Of a stretch of DNA of 64,000 bases, positions 29,546 to 39,915 are shown one piece after another. Source of the stretch: Podarcis raffonei (lineage: Eukaryota; Chordata; Lepidosauria; Squamata; Lacertidae); assembly GCF_027172205.1 (NCBI RefSeq), contig NC_070618.1, positions 6,144,001 to 6,208,000 of the forward strand, read 5' to 3'. The first letter of the stretch is position 1, and the number at the start of each line of letters is the position of its first letter. A program made the position numbers and the translations under genes. A model generated the notes under the pieces. That model searched no databases and was not told the origin of the DNA. It was given only the letters and a program-made list of their open reading frames with translations.

Positions 29546-29695
29546 CCTGAAGATCTGCAAAAGCGAAGCGGGTTGCACCGTGCAAGGCGCCCCCCCCCCG
29601 GCCCCGCTTGCTAGCAGAGCTAAGAAAGTGCACACACAAAAACACACCACCAAACATGAGTTTCCCGATCTGGTTTTGCTCTTTTGTTTCGTTAC

Positions 29696-30112
29696 CTTAT
29701 GACGGCATCCCGGTCTCTTGCAAGAAAGCGCCTCTCCGCCAGCGAGCCGAGCCCGGAGGCTGCGGGAAACACCCCGGGATCGGAGCCACTCCCCCGGCTC
29801 CGGCGCGCACGGCCGCGCCGATCATAGAGATCTTCCCAAGGAAGGGAGGCGCACGAAGAGAGCATTTCCTCGGGATCTCTATCGTGGCGATCACATGGTC
29901 GCCGGGGTCCTGGAGGAGAGAGATCGGCTGCAGCAAAGGCGGGAGGAGAGGGGGGAGCCTGGTTTGGAGGAAGCGGGTCGCCAGTGTCTTTGCAGCCCAG
30001 CCACGTTCACGCACACGCGTGTATCTTTGGCGATGTTGTTTCTAAGGAGCCTCGGGGGCTCAGGCTCGTCACGTGTGCACAGGGCAGTCTCCGGGAAACT
30101 CACTTCCATGAT
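29696..30112 (-). promoter_or_regulatory. FBXO10: FBXO10 CpG-rich promoter and putative 5' UTR exon
   Basis: This is a GC- and CpG-rich block with no coding resemblance, upstream of the FBXO10 start exon on the minus strand. On the minus strand it ends at a plausible donor (ATAAG then gtaacg, exon end 29696), which would splice to the acceptor at 24979. It holds an E-box CACGTG at 30070-30075. No TATA box is evident. The start site cannot be placed from sequence alone. Confidence 0.55.
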
Positions 30113-30120
30113 AGGGCAGG

Positions 30121-30235
30121 CATAGCTGTCGACTTACAGATTTGAAAATAAGGGACCAGCAGCCTCGAGAATAAGGGATCAGCAGCCAAAATAAGGGATT
30201 TTGGTTTAGTTTATACAGAAATCCCACACTGATAG
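30121..30235. mobile_element. Fragment of hAT-like MITE (CATAGCTGTC type)
   Basis: Starts CATAGCTGTCGACTTACAGA and carries AAAATAAGGGA repeats, the inverse of the element at 11091-11278. Directly upstream of the FBXO10 CpG island. Confidence 0.6.
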
Positions 30236-30239
30236 AGCC

Positions 30240-30310
30240 ATGCTGCTTTGGCTGCGACTGCCTTTGTTTTGCAGGGGGTTGGACTAGATGATCCTAAGGG
30301 TCTGCAACTC
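30240..30310 (+). mobile_element. CR1-tail fragment
   Basis: GCAGGGGGTTGGACTAGATG then ATCCTAAGGGTCTGCAACTC matches the CR1 3' region. Confidence 0.55.
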
Positions 30311-30314
30311 CCAC

Positions 30315-30595
30315 CAAAGAAGAGGGGCAGACAAAACTGATGAACGACGAGATGGCAAAGCTTACAGGCAGAATTAGAAACCAGGAAGAGGACCTCTTTA
30401 ATAAAGAATGGGGAAAGTTTATAATTTAGTTGAAAAGCTATTGTAAAGTGTTACATACATTGGTAGGATTGACAAAAAACTTGTAGTAAAAATTTGAACT
30501 ATGGATGGACAAATGATTTATGAAAATAGAGTTATGAAAGGGATGCAGAGGGGGAAATCACTACATTAAGATGCTGCACTGGTTGGAGGGGATGC
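30315..30595 (+). mobile_element. L1 LINE ORF2 end and 3' UTR
   Basis: AAAGAATGGGGAAAGTTTAT and AATTTAGTTGAAAAGCTATT, as in the two other L1 tails in the window. Confidence 0.6.
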
Positions 30596-31262
30596 TAAGC
30601 AGCACGTCGGGGCTGGTCCCGTCACTTCCTGGCAAATAGAAGGGGAAGAAATGGAGGCAGTGAGAGATTTTACTTTCTTGGGCTCCATGATCACTGCAGA
30701 TGGTGACAGCAGCCACGAAATTAAATGACGCCTGCTCCTTGGGAGAAAAGCAATGACAAAGACAGCATCTTAAAAAGCAGAGACATCACCTTGCCAACAA
30801 ATGTCCATATAGTTAAAGCTATGGTTTTCCCAGTAGTGATGTATGGAAGTGAGAGCTGGACCATAAAGAAGGCTGATCGCCAAAGAATTTATGCTTTTGA
30901 ATTCTGGTGCTGGAGGAGACTCTTGAGAGTCCCATGGACTGCAAGAAGATCAAACCTCTCCATTCTGAAGGAAATCAGCCCTGAGTGCTCACTGGAAGGA
31001 CAGATCCTGAAGCTGAAGCTCCAATACTTTGACCACCTCATGAGAAGAGAAGACTCCCTGGAAAAGACCCTGATGTTGGGAAAGATGGAGGGCACAAGGA
31101 GAAGGGGACGACAGAGGACGAGATGGTTGGACAGTGTTCTCGAAGCTACCAGCATGAGTTTGACCAAACTGCGGGAGGCAGTGGAAGACAGGAGTGCCTG
31201 GCATGCTCTGGTTGATGGGGTCACGAAGAGTCGGACACAACTAAAGGACTAAACAACAACAT
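30596..31262 (+). mobile_element. Bov-B (RTE) LINE 3' end
   Basis: The end of the RTE reverse transcriptase is readable: HIVKAMVFPVVMYGSESWTI, RLLRVPWTARRSNLSILKEI, LQYFDHLMRREDSLEKTLML, RWLDSVLEATSMSLTKLREA and WHALVDGVTKSRTQLKD. It closes with ACTAAAGGACTAAACAACAAC. This is the family shared by squamates and ruminants. Truncated at its 5' side. Confidence 0.93.
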
Positions 31263-31412
31263 CTATCTATCTAGATACAAATACATTCTGATGACCAATT
31301 TGATGATGGAGCTTGTTGAATTGGACAGACTTGGGTGGAGAAGTCTGTGCTGTAAAGACCTAGTTAATCTAGGTTTTGAGAAGTGTTGTGTACAATAGGT
31401 TAAAAAAAATAG

Positions 31413-31478
31413 GTAAAGGACCCCTGGACAGTTAAGTCCAGTCAAAGGCGACTATGGAGTGTGGTGCTCATCTCGCTT
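31413..31478 (-). mobile_element. Sauria-type SINE tail fragment
   Basis: AGGTAAAGGACCCCTGGACA and GTCCAGTCAAAGGCGACTAT. Only the 3' end remains. Confidence 0.7.
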
Positions 31479-31566
31479 AATATCTAGCAGATAAGAGAAC
31501 ATACTGTGAAGCTGGTAGTGTAATTTATGTCTCTCAGACTAATATCAATGTATGTATTTGTAATAC

Positions 31567-32190
31567 AGTGGTACCTTGGTTCTCAAACTTAATCTGTTCC
31601 GGAAGTCCATTCCAAAACCAAAGCGTTCCAGAACCAAGGCACGTTTTCCCATAGAAAGTAATGCAAAATGGATTAATCCTTCCAGACTTTTAAAAACAAC
31701 CCCGGAAACAGCAATTTAACACAAATTTTACTATCTAACAAGACCATTAATCCATAAAATGAAAGCAATAATGTACTGTAAGGTAAAGGTAAAGGGACCC
31801 CTGACCATTAGGTCCAGTCGTGGCCAACTCTGGGGTTGCGGCGCTCATCTTGCTTTATTGGGCGAGGAAGCCGGCGTACAGAATTCGGGTCATGTGGCCA
31901 GCAGGACTAAGCCGCTTCTGGTGAACCAGAGCAGTGCACGGAAACGCTGTTTACCTTCCCACCAGAGTGGTACCTATTTTTCTACTTGCACTTTGACGTG
32001 CTTTCGAACTGCTAGGTTGGCAGGAGCAGGGACTGAGCAATGGGAGCTCACCCCGTCATCGCAGGGATTCAAACCGCTGACCTTCTGATCGGCAAGTCCT
32101 ATGCTCTGTGGTTTAACCCACAGCACCACCCGCGTCCCTAATAATGTACTGTACTATTAAATAAATAAGACAGTATTGTAGATGATAAAA
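31567..32190 (+). mobile_element. Mariner/Tigger-type element with one TIR and an internal SINE
   Basis: Left end CAGTGGTACCTTGGTTCTCA preceded by TA. Body TTTTCCCATAGAAAGTAATG and TAATCCATAAAATGAAAGCA. It continues past the SINE as CTATTAAATAAATAAGACAG. It pairs with 507-1085. Confidence 0.65.
31781..32139 (-). mobile_element. Sauria-type SINE inside the mariner-type element
   Basis: Full-length, perfect 14-bp duplication AATAATGTACTGTA (31767-31780 and 32140-32153). Confidence 0.92.
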
Positions 32191-32399
32191 AGTAAAATTA
32201 ATTTTTTTTCTTACCTGCACTGATGAGGGTCAGTTCAGGGCAGCTTCCGATGCTCCTATGAAATGTGGCCACCAGCACAAATTGTGAAATGTAGAGGCTT
32301 AGCCATCAGATGGCAGCAGAACCTCATTGCCTTGATTGATCAGCATTGATTACGTGAGATGTAGGAAGGGATTAATACCTGCAAAACTGGGAATCAAGG

Positions 32400-33055
32400 T
32401 AGCTCTATCCAAGATATTATAATCCCTATGTAAGTTGCTGATAGAATTGTGGTAGTAAAGTTTGCCAAGAGAAGAATGGCAAAATAAGCTATGGCAAAAC
32501 TGACCAAAAAGCTCAGGAACCAAGAAGACCAAAACTTAAAGAATGGGGGAAAATTTATAATTTACTTGAGAGGCCACTGTAAGCAGATTGCAATAACACT
32601 TGTAATGCAGAAGATATTGTGGATAAAAAGGAGAAACATGAAATTTGGATGCTGAAATATAGTGGTATACCTCGGGATGCAAACAGGATCCGTTCCGGAG
32701 CCCCGTTCGCATCCTGAATGGAACGTAAGACACGACGGCGCGTCTACGCGTGTGCGGGTTGCGTTTTGCCACTTCTGTGCATGCGCGAGCGGCGAAACCC
32801 AGAAGTAACACCCTCCGTTACTTTCGGGTTGCCACGGAGCACAACCCGAAAGCGCTCAACCTGAAGCACATTCAACCCGAGGTATGACTGTAATATGCAG
32901 TTTTAAAGGTTTATAATAAGACACAATGAAGGGGAATGTGGGAAGTCTGGAGATTTAGAGAAATCACCAGATATGGATATGTATTTTGTATTATTGTAGC
33001 TCTGTACTTGTAAAATCAGATAAAAAATATTAAAATAAAAAATAAAAATAAAGTT
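32400..33055 (+). mobile_element. L1 LINE 3' end interrupted by a MITE
   Basis: AAGAATGGGGGAAAATTTAT, TTACTTGAGAGGCCACTGTA, then the MITE at 32662-32891, then the L1 3' UTR ending GTAAAATCAGATAAAAAATA. Confidence 0.6.
32662..32891. mobile_element. Tigger/pogo-like MITE (CAGTCATACCTCGGG type) nested in L1
   Basis: Ends AGTGGTATACCTCGGGATGC / AACCCGAGGTATGACTG, TA at the right flank. Confidence 0.75.
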
Positions 33056-33300
33056 TGCCATGATGATGCAATTCTAAAGCAGTAGTTTTCAAACTGTGTT
33101 CCGCATGATTATAGGAGTCCACAGAAGTTTACCGGGGGTTACTTAAGTATACTAGCAGTGGTGTATAACTGAGCGGAAATACAGTTTTTCAAAACGACCG
33201 ATCTTCTCATGCAATACAGAGCTGCAAGAAAATGTGGGCATGCATTCATTGCAAGGATATTCCTCTGCCAATGGAAATGGCAACAAGTACAAAGAGCACA

Positions 33301-33636
33301 AGGGATGCGGGTGGCGTTGGCCTAGGACTTGCTGATCAGGAGGTCGGCGGTTCGAATCCCCACGGCGGGGTGAGCTCCTGTTGCTTGGTCCCTGCTCCTG
33401 CCAACCTAGCAGTTTGAAAGCACATCAAAGTGCAAGTAGATAAATAGGTACCACTCTGGCGGGAAGGTAAACGGCGTTTCCGTGCGCTGCTCTGGTTCAC
33501 CAGAAGCGGCTTAGTCATGCTGGCCACATGACCCGGAAGCTGTACGCCGGCTCCCTCAGCCAGTAAAACGAGATGAGCGCCGCAACCCCAGAGTCAGCCA
33601 CAACTAATGGTCAGGGGTCCCTTTACCTTTACCTTT
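33301..33636 (+). mobile_element. Sauria-type SINE
   Basis: Perfect 12-bp duplication ACAAAGAGCACA (33289-33300 and 33637-33648). It lacks about 15 bases of the tRNA-like head. Confidence 0.92.
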
Positions 33637-33648
33637 ACAAAGAGCACA

Positions 33649-34416
33649 GCCTTTTCAGTTTTGGCCCCAATATGTTTAAGTGCCCTCCCTCTCATGGTAC
33701 CTATGTCCACCTGGCTTCATTCCTTAATTTCCTTTAGGTGAGCAGTAAATACGGTTTTGTTTCAGGAGGCATTTGGCCCTACTGCTTCGCTGGAATATCT
33801 GGTCTTTTGTTTGTTGCTTTTATAGTCAAGACTACATTTATTGTTCATTTAAAATGGTCTCAATGAACAATAAGTGCGTTTTTCAGCAGAAAGTAGAGGT
33901 GGAAAGGCTGAGAGATACACAGTGCTTTTTTTATTTTAAAATGGTTAGGGGGACTCATTAGAAGAAAATCCCTAAGTGGGGAAACAGCCCAATGAGGACT
34001 GAGTTTGCTCAGCTGACTGCTGCTGTACAGAGGAAGAAGGGAAAATGGAATTGAGGGGCTTGAACCTGCAACAGTAGCATTCTACAGTGTCATTTTTTAT
34101 TTTTTATTTTTTTTGTAGATCCCACTTCTGCCTGATAGAACTAAATTAACTGTCTTTTGGGCAGGACTTTGTACTTGCAGTTTGTACTTACTGCCTTTTG
34201 CGAGTGGAAGTACATTCTCGTTTTTCCAGTTTAACAAGTTAAAGCATGGGGGTGGGGAATAACACTTGCAGTCACCATCAACAAATAGCAGCAGAGTAAA
34301 AAAAAACCCAAACTGGTTAACCTTCCTTTTTATGTTTGTTACAGTCATTTCCAGTGTGTTCGTTGCCATTGCTTTGAACAAGTTTCAATTTGTTATAATT
34401 GTGGCGAGGCAGAGTA
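33649..34416. other. Intergenic, mostly unassigned
   Basis: L2/CR1-like scrap at about 33,650-33,780 (TTTTCAGTTTTGGCCCCAAT) and an end of the CAGTGCTTTTTTT MITE at 33,919-33,966. Nothing else named. Confidence 0.35.
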
Positions 34417-35023
34417 CAGTAGTACCTCGGGTTACATACGCTTCAGGTTACAGATTCCACTAACCCAGAAATAGTGCTTCAGGTTAAGAACTTTGCTTCA
34501 GGATAAGAACAGAAATCATGCTCCACCGGCGCGGCAGCAGCAGGAGGCCCCATTAGCTAAAGTGGTGCTTCAGGTTAAGAACAGTTTCAGGTTAAGAACG
34601 GACCTCCGGAACGAATTGAGTACTTAACCTGAGGTAAAGGTAAAGGTAAAGGTACCCCTGCCCATATGGGCAAGTCTTGCCGGACTCTAGGGTTGTGCGC
34701 TCATCTCACTCTATAGGCCGGGAGCCAGCGCTGTCCGGAGACACTTCCGGGTCACGTGGCCAGCGTGACGAAGCTGCTCTGGCGAGCCAGCCCTAGCGCA
34801 GCACGCGGAACACCGTTTACCTTCCCGCCAGAGCGGTACCTATTTATCTACTTGCACCTGGAGGTGCTTTCGAACTGCTAGGTTGGCAGGCGCTGGGACC
34901 GAACGACGGGAGCTCACCCCGTCATGGGGATTCGAACCGCCGACCTTCTGATTGGCAAGTCCTAGGCGCTGAGGTTTTACCCACAGCGCCACCCACGTAC
35001 CTTCTTAACCTGAGGTACCACTG
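34417..35023 (+). mobile_element. Tigger/pogo-like MITE split by a SINE
   Basis: Ends CAGTAGTACCTCGGGTTAC / AACCTGAGGTACCACTG with TA flanks. A SINE is inserted near the right end. Confidence 0.85.
34635..35001 (-). mobile_element. Sauria-type SINE (second subfamily) inside the MITE
   Basis: Duplicated CTTAACCTGAGG on both sides. Diagnostic GGCAAGTCTTGCCGGACTCT and CAGCGCTGTCCGGAGACAC shared with the copy at 12.8 kb. Confidence 0.9.
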
Positions 35024-35044
35024 TATAAATAACATAAATATAAT

Positions 35045-35219
35045 CAGTGCTTTTTTTCTTTTAAAAATGTTTAGGGGTACCCTCATTTTGATTCAAGAAA
35101 ATCACCATTTTATAGTTCAAATTGGGGGAAATAAATACAGTAAATGGTCAAAATGACAAAGATTCACAAAATGTGTAGGGGTATGCATGCCCCTGCGTAC
35201 CGCCAGAAAAAAAGCACTG
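35045..35219. mobile_element. hAT-like MITE (CAGTGCTTTTTTTC type)
   Basis: Ends CAGTGCTTTTTTTC / AGAAAAAAAGCACTG, with perfect 8-bp duplication AATATAAT (35037-35044 and 35220-35227). Confidence 0.85.
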
Positions 35220-35227
35220 AATATAAT

Positions 35228-36024
35228 AAATAAATGCATATGAAGACCTTGGGAAAAATATTTTAGAAGCCACAGACAAAAAACAAAGAAACAGGCAGAA
35301 CAAGGTCATTTGAGTAGTCTGTGAGGCTTTGGGAATTATTCTTTGCATTACACTTTTTCGTCTTCAGTTTGACTGCTCCAGAAATGCTTTATAAGGAAGG
35401 AAAGATTGTTTTGGGGAAAAATATCTGGTGCTTAAACTTATTTGCTGGTTCGTTTCAGTCTTCCTGAAGTCAGCGGACTAATTTAGATTTGGAACTGCGC
35501 CTTGTTTAAACAGTCTCTGGTTGTAAAGACAAGCAGGAAAGAGAAACAACAATGGAGACTCTGCTCTTGGAAATACTATCCTTCTTCTTCTTAGTCAGAA
35601 CTTGCAGGATTGGACCCTGTGCCCCTTGATCTAAAGAAGAGAATTAAAGAAAAGCATTATAATGCTTGCGTTAGCAATGCTGAAGATTAATTTTAGATAA
35701 CACACAAGGTTCAGCAGAAGCTAAAGTTCATGCTTATCCTAGAACATTAAGTAATAAAATATTTCACTTCTTAACTCTTCACTCTCCTCAGTAGGGAGTA
35801 AACTGAGTTGCCAACACGGACTTTACGGAAGTGAAATACTTTACCAATGCAGTAATTCAACTGGTTTTGTTTTTTAAAATTGGGCCTTTTTTGTCAGAAA
35901 AGGTGACAGATGGATAAATATTTGTGCCCCACCATAATTTTGTTTGATGCATTTCACATTATCACCACTGTGTAAACAGGGACTGCCCACTGCTATGTGG
36001 GGACTCCCTGTAGACAATAAGATC
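35228..36024. other. Intergenic, nothing recognised
   Basis: AT-rich, no coding or known repeats. Confidence 0.3.
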
Positions 36025-36029
36025 TTATT

Positions 36030-36082
<53 letters not shown>

Positions 36083-36088
36083 CACACA

Positions 36089-36120
<32 letters not shown>
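36030..36120. repeat. Compound microsatellite (GT)n(GA)n(CA)n(GA)n
   Basis: Four adjoining dinucleotide blocks, mirror-like around the centre. Confidence 0.95.
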
Positions 36121-36125
36121 AACCT

Positions 36126-36565
36126 CACAAAGTTGCTGCATAATGCTGCAGCACGATTGCTGACAGCAGTGAGACCTTGTCAGCATATAACAGCTGCACT
36201 CACTCTGCACCGGTTGTTAGTTTGCTACTGGGGCAAATTCAATGTGTTACCATTAGCATATGAAGCCCTTAACAACTTGGGACCAGTTTACCTACGAGAC
36301 CTCCTTACCTCACATGTGCCAGCTCAGAATTGGCACCACTACAGGTGACATAAATACCCATTCCCCATTTGTAAGAACTTGATCGTTCAGTGTTGCAACA
36401 CCTGCACTCTGCCCATTGAGATCAAGCAAGCACTCTTGCTGCAATCTTTTCGGCACCTGCTCAAAACATTCCTGTTTAAGACAAGCCTATGCAGCCAGAT
36501 GCTTAGTAAAGTCAAGGTAACTTTTAATCTGTTACAGTATTTTAACTTCTGTAAGTTTTAAAAGG
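36126..36565 (+). mobile_element. Old L2/CR1-like LINE fragment
   Basis: Reads LHNAAARLLTAVRPCQHITA, FNVLPLAYEALNNLGPVYLR. The same protein end as the other copies but more diverged. Confidence 0.7.
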
Positions 36566-36582
36566 GGTGTACGGGGTGTTAC

Positions 36583-36935
36583 GGGACACGGGTGGCGCTG
36601 CGGGTTAAACCACAGAGCCTAGGACTTGCCGATCAGAAGGTTGGCGGTTCGAATCCCTGCGACAGAGTGAGCTCCCGTTGCTCAGTCCCAGCTCCTGCCT
36701 ACCTAGCAGTTTGAAAGCACGTCAAAGTGCAAGTAGATAAATAGGTACCACTCCGGCGGGAAGGTAAACGGCGTTTCCGTGCGCTGCTCTGGTTCACCAG
36801 AAGCGGCTTAGTCATGCTGCCCACATGACCCAGAAGCTGTACACCGGCTCCCTCGGCCAATAAAGCGAGAGGAGAACTACAACCCCAGAGTCAGTCACAA
36901 CTGGACCTAATGGTCAGGGGTCCCTTTAACTTTTA
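36583..36935 (+). mobile_element. Sauria-type SINE
   Basis: Full-length. GGGGTGTTAC duplicated before the head (36573-36582) and after the tail. Confidence 0.92.
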
Positions 36936-36949
36936 TGGGGTGTTACAGA

Positions 36950-37755
36950 AGGGGTAGTGGGGGAAACGTCATGCTCCTCCTGGGGTAGTTGGTCCACCTT
37001 TGGTCCCCACACTACATTCACCTCTCATCTGTGGCTCCTAGAAGCTGCCAGCATGCAACAGCAGCCACACCTCGGGGGAGGTGACTTTAAGAGTTTGAGT
37101 TTGTAGTCTCTGTTAGAGTTTGTAGTCTCTATTTGAATTTGTGCTCCTTGTCAGAATACATGCTTTTGAATGGATTAGTTTTTGTTACTACTGACTATTG
37201 ATTTGCGGGTAGGGATCACTCCCACGATTGAAGCTTACATTGGCCTGAGTTCTTGGCATGGTTTTTTCCTGGTACACCTCAGGAGAAGGCATGGACTGGC
37301 TGGCTAAACCAGGTGAGGGAAGCTGATGGGTCTCAGACCCTCAGGAGTTAGGGACTTCCACTACATGCAAAGGCAGGCTCCGGCAGATTGAGCAGACGAG
37401 ACCAATAGTGGGTCCAATGGTCAAGAAGGTTTCTGCACCTGCTGTAGAGGGAAGGGAGGGGCAGATGGGTCTTGTCAACCTGGGAAGGTAGCTCACCTAG
37501 AAGATGGAAAACCCTGATCCTAAACCTCTGCTGCCTTGTGGGATATTTTGGGGAGAAGAAAAGGCTCAGGAGTAAACCCTACATAAATCCAGAGTGGAGT
37601 CCCTAAGGCGGTTGGATGGCACCTAGTACACTTCTTGCGGCAATTCCGGCAGCCAAGTTGGTGCCAAACCTATTGCTCTGCTTTCCTTTGGACCACATCA
37701 GCAAGGCCAAGAGCAAGGTCTGAGCATCCGAGAACCTCCATACACACACTACCCA
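36950..37755. other. Intergenic, possible old retroelement sequence
   Basis: Moderately GC-rich, no open frame of note. The texture suggests an old repeat, but I cannot name a family. Confidence 0.25.
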
Positions 37756-38117
37756 GGGACATGGGTGGCACTGTGGTCTAAACTACTGAGCCTCTTGGGC
37801 TTGCCGATCAGAAGGTTGGCGGTTCAAATCCCTGCGATTGGGTGAGCTCCCATCACTCTGTCCCAGCTCCTCCCAACCCAGCAGTTCAAAAGCACACCAG
37901 TGCAAGTAGATAAATAGGTACCGCTGCAGTGGGAAGGCAAATGGCATTTCCATGCGCTCTGGTTTCCGTCATGGTGTTCCGTTGTGCCAGAAGCGGTTTA
38001 GTCATGCTGGCCACACTGACTCCCTCGGCCTGAAAGTGAGATGAGTGCCGCAACCCCATAGTCGCCTTTGACTGGACTTAACTGTCCAGGGGTCCTTTAC
38101 CTTACCTTTACCTTTAC
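37756..38117 (+). mobile_element. Sauria-type SINE
   Basis: Flanks ACACACTACCCA / ACACACTGCCCA. Subfamily with AAACTACTGAGCCTCTTGGG. Confidence 0.9.
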
Positions 38118-38350
38118 ACACTGCCCAGGCTTGCGCCTTGGGAAGGACATTTTGGTGCTGCTATCACAGCGGTTTGACTTCATCCCTGGAGACCTACTCC
38201 ATTGTTTTTCGGAAGGACTGATGCCAACATGTTTTGTAAAGAAGGGTTCTGGGGAAAGAGAAGTGGGAAGAGAGAAAGGAGGTTTAGGGCAGACAGTAGA
38301 ATTTCATTCTTTTGCATAGTATATGAACAAAACTTTTGCGTAGGTGTCAC

Positions 38351-38609
38351 TGTTAAGTTGTGGGTGAACATATCAGACGCCACAGCGATTCTTCAAACAG
38401 CTCTTGTTTATTCACAGGCCAGAACTGAACTGAAGGGTTCAGTCAGCCTGCTTATATAGAGCTCCACTACAACGCAACTGTAACAACTTTCTGTAACTAG
38501 CCAATCCCTGAACGTCACTTTCAATCCCTTATTTGCATATGTGGACCTGAGTGAAAACTATCTACAGTATCCCCCTGCTGGCCCAGGGTGAAAACTTCAG
38601 TACATAACA
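38351..38609 (-). mobile_element. Solo LTR (retroviral/Ty3-like fossil)
   Basis: 259 bp. On the minus strand it runs from TGTTATGTACTGAAG to CACAACTTAACA, with TATATAAGC and GAATAAACAAGAG signals. Perfect 5-bp duplication GTCAC at 38346-38350 and 38610-38614. No internal region. Confidence 0.85.
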
Positions 38610-38622
38610 GTCACATTAACAG

Positions 38623-38866
38623 GTAAGGTACCTCTGGTTAAGTACTTAATTCGTTCCGGAGGTCCGTTCTTAACCTGAAACTGTTCTTAACCTGAAGCAC
38701 CACTTTAACTAATGGGGCCTCCTGCTGCTGCCGCGCCCCCGGAACCCCATTTCTGTTCTTATACTGAAGCAAAGTTCTTAACCTGAAGCACAATTTCTGG
38801 GTTAGTGGAGTCTGTAACCTGAAGTGTATGTAACCTGAAGCGTATGTAACCCGAGGTATCACTGTA
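38623..38866 (-). mobile_element. Tigger/pogo-like MITE (CAGTGGTACCTCGGG type)
   Basis: Reverse copy. The right end ACCCGAGGTATCACTG is intact with TA, the left end is slightly eroded. Confidence 0.8.
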
Positions 38867-39109
38867 CTTTATTTTCCATATTGCCTGCAGCAGTGATGCC
38901 TCTTTCTGAATATGACCGATTTGTTTGAGTGATTCTGCGACTTGAAAGCTTCGAAGAGGAACTTTTAACAGAAACGTATCTTTAAAAAATATGAATTTTC
39001 CTTTTCCTTTTTTGTGTGTAAACCGCTTTGGGGCTGCTTGCCTTCAGAAAACTGCAAACCAAGCGGCTTATAGATCCTACGAAGTAAATATAGTAAACAG
39101 ATAAAGTTG

Positions 39110-39439
39110 CCCTGCTCGAACAGCCGGAAGGGGGCGCTCCTTCGAATCCCTCTCCGCGCATGCGCTTTCCGAGGGGGGGAGTGACAGAGGCGGCGCCTGT
39201 CACGTGAACGCCGTCCTCCTCCTCCTCCTGACGTCACGCGTCTTTGCGTCAGGGCGTGGCGAAGGTCCCGCTCCCCGGCCGGTTCCCGCGGGGCTGCCGC
39301 TGTCAGAGCAGTTGCCGAGAGCGGGAGCGCTTCGCGCGCGGCGCCGGGCTGGGCTGCAGGACGCGCGCGTGCGCGTGCACGTGTGCACGGGAGCGCGCGC
39401 GATTCGGGGCATCCTTTCGCCGCCATGAAGCCCCGGCGG
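39110..39439 (+). promoter_or_regulatory. SLC25A51: SLC25A51 CpG-island promoter and 5' UTR exon
   Basis: Strong CpG island ending in a canonical donor (CGGCGG then gtgagt, exon end 39439). Visible sites: ETS/GABP core CCGGAAG at 39124-39130, perfect NRF1 palindrome GCGCATGCGC at 39156-39165, E-box TCACGTGA at 39200-39207, and full CRE TGACGTCA at 39229-39236. GABP and NRF1 are classic activators of nuclear genes for mitochondrial proteins, which fits a mitochondrial carrier. Linking this exon to the coding exon 4.2 kb downstream is inference from orientation and the absence of another plus-strand gene. Confidence 0.7.
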
Positions 39440-39754
39440 GTGAGTGTGGAGTCAGCTGGGCTCGGGGGTAGGAGTGCCTAGTGGTTAGAGGAGGAGGGCG
39501 AGATGGGGACCCGGGCCGGGCCTTCCTCCTCCTGCAGGTGGCTGCTGCCTGCTGACCTCGGGCAAGGGTAAGGCCAAGGCCCTTCCGGACCGCTCGCTGC
39601 AAGGCGGGGCTCTCTCGCTTTCCTGCCGCCTTCCTCTCGCGGTCTCCCTTTCCTCCCTGGCCTCGCCGCCTTCTTGCTGGAGGTGTTTCTCTTTGCCATT
39701 GTTGGGGAGGAGAGGTCGGGATCCTGTTTTGCTTGGGAAGGCAAAATATGAAAT

Positions 39755-39807
39755 AATAATGTTTCCTTTTGAAAGGCACAGGGGCAGAGCTGGCAAAATA
39801 ATAATAC

Positions 39808-39840
<33 letters not shown>

Positions 39841-39875
39841 TTTTGCTTTGAAAGGCGCAGGGGCAGGACTGGTTA

Positions 39876-39915
<40 letters not shown>

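Noticed and set aside
28992-29702. 236-codon plus-strand open frame with a repeated YACRKTH-like motif
   Set aside because: The repeats come from the ATGCAT minisatellite, and the rest crosses unrelated sequence up to the FBXO10 CpG island. No start context or family supports it.
36950-37755. Possible internal part of a retroelement
   Set aside because: No readable protein motif or terminal repeats, so I could not assign a family.
25020-39100. TOMM5, expected next to FBXO10 from mammalian synteny
   Set aside because: I looked for its short protein (MFRIEGLAPKLDPEEMKRK type) on both strands and saw nothing similar.
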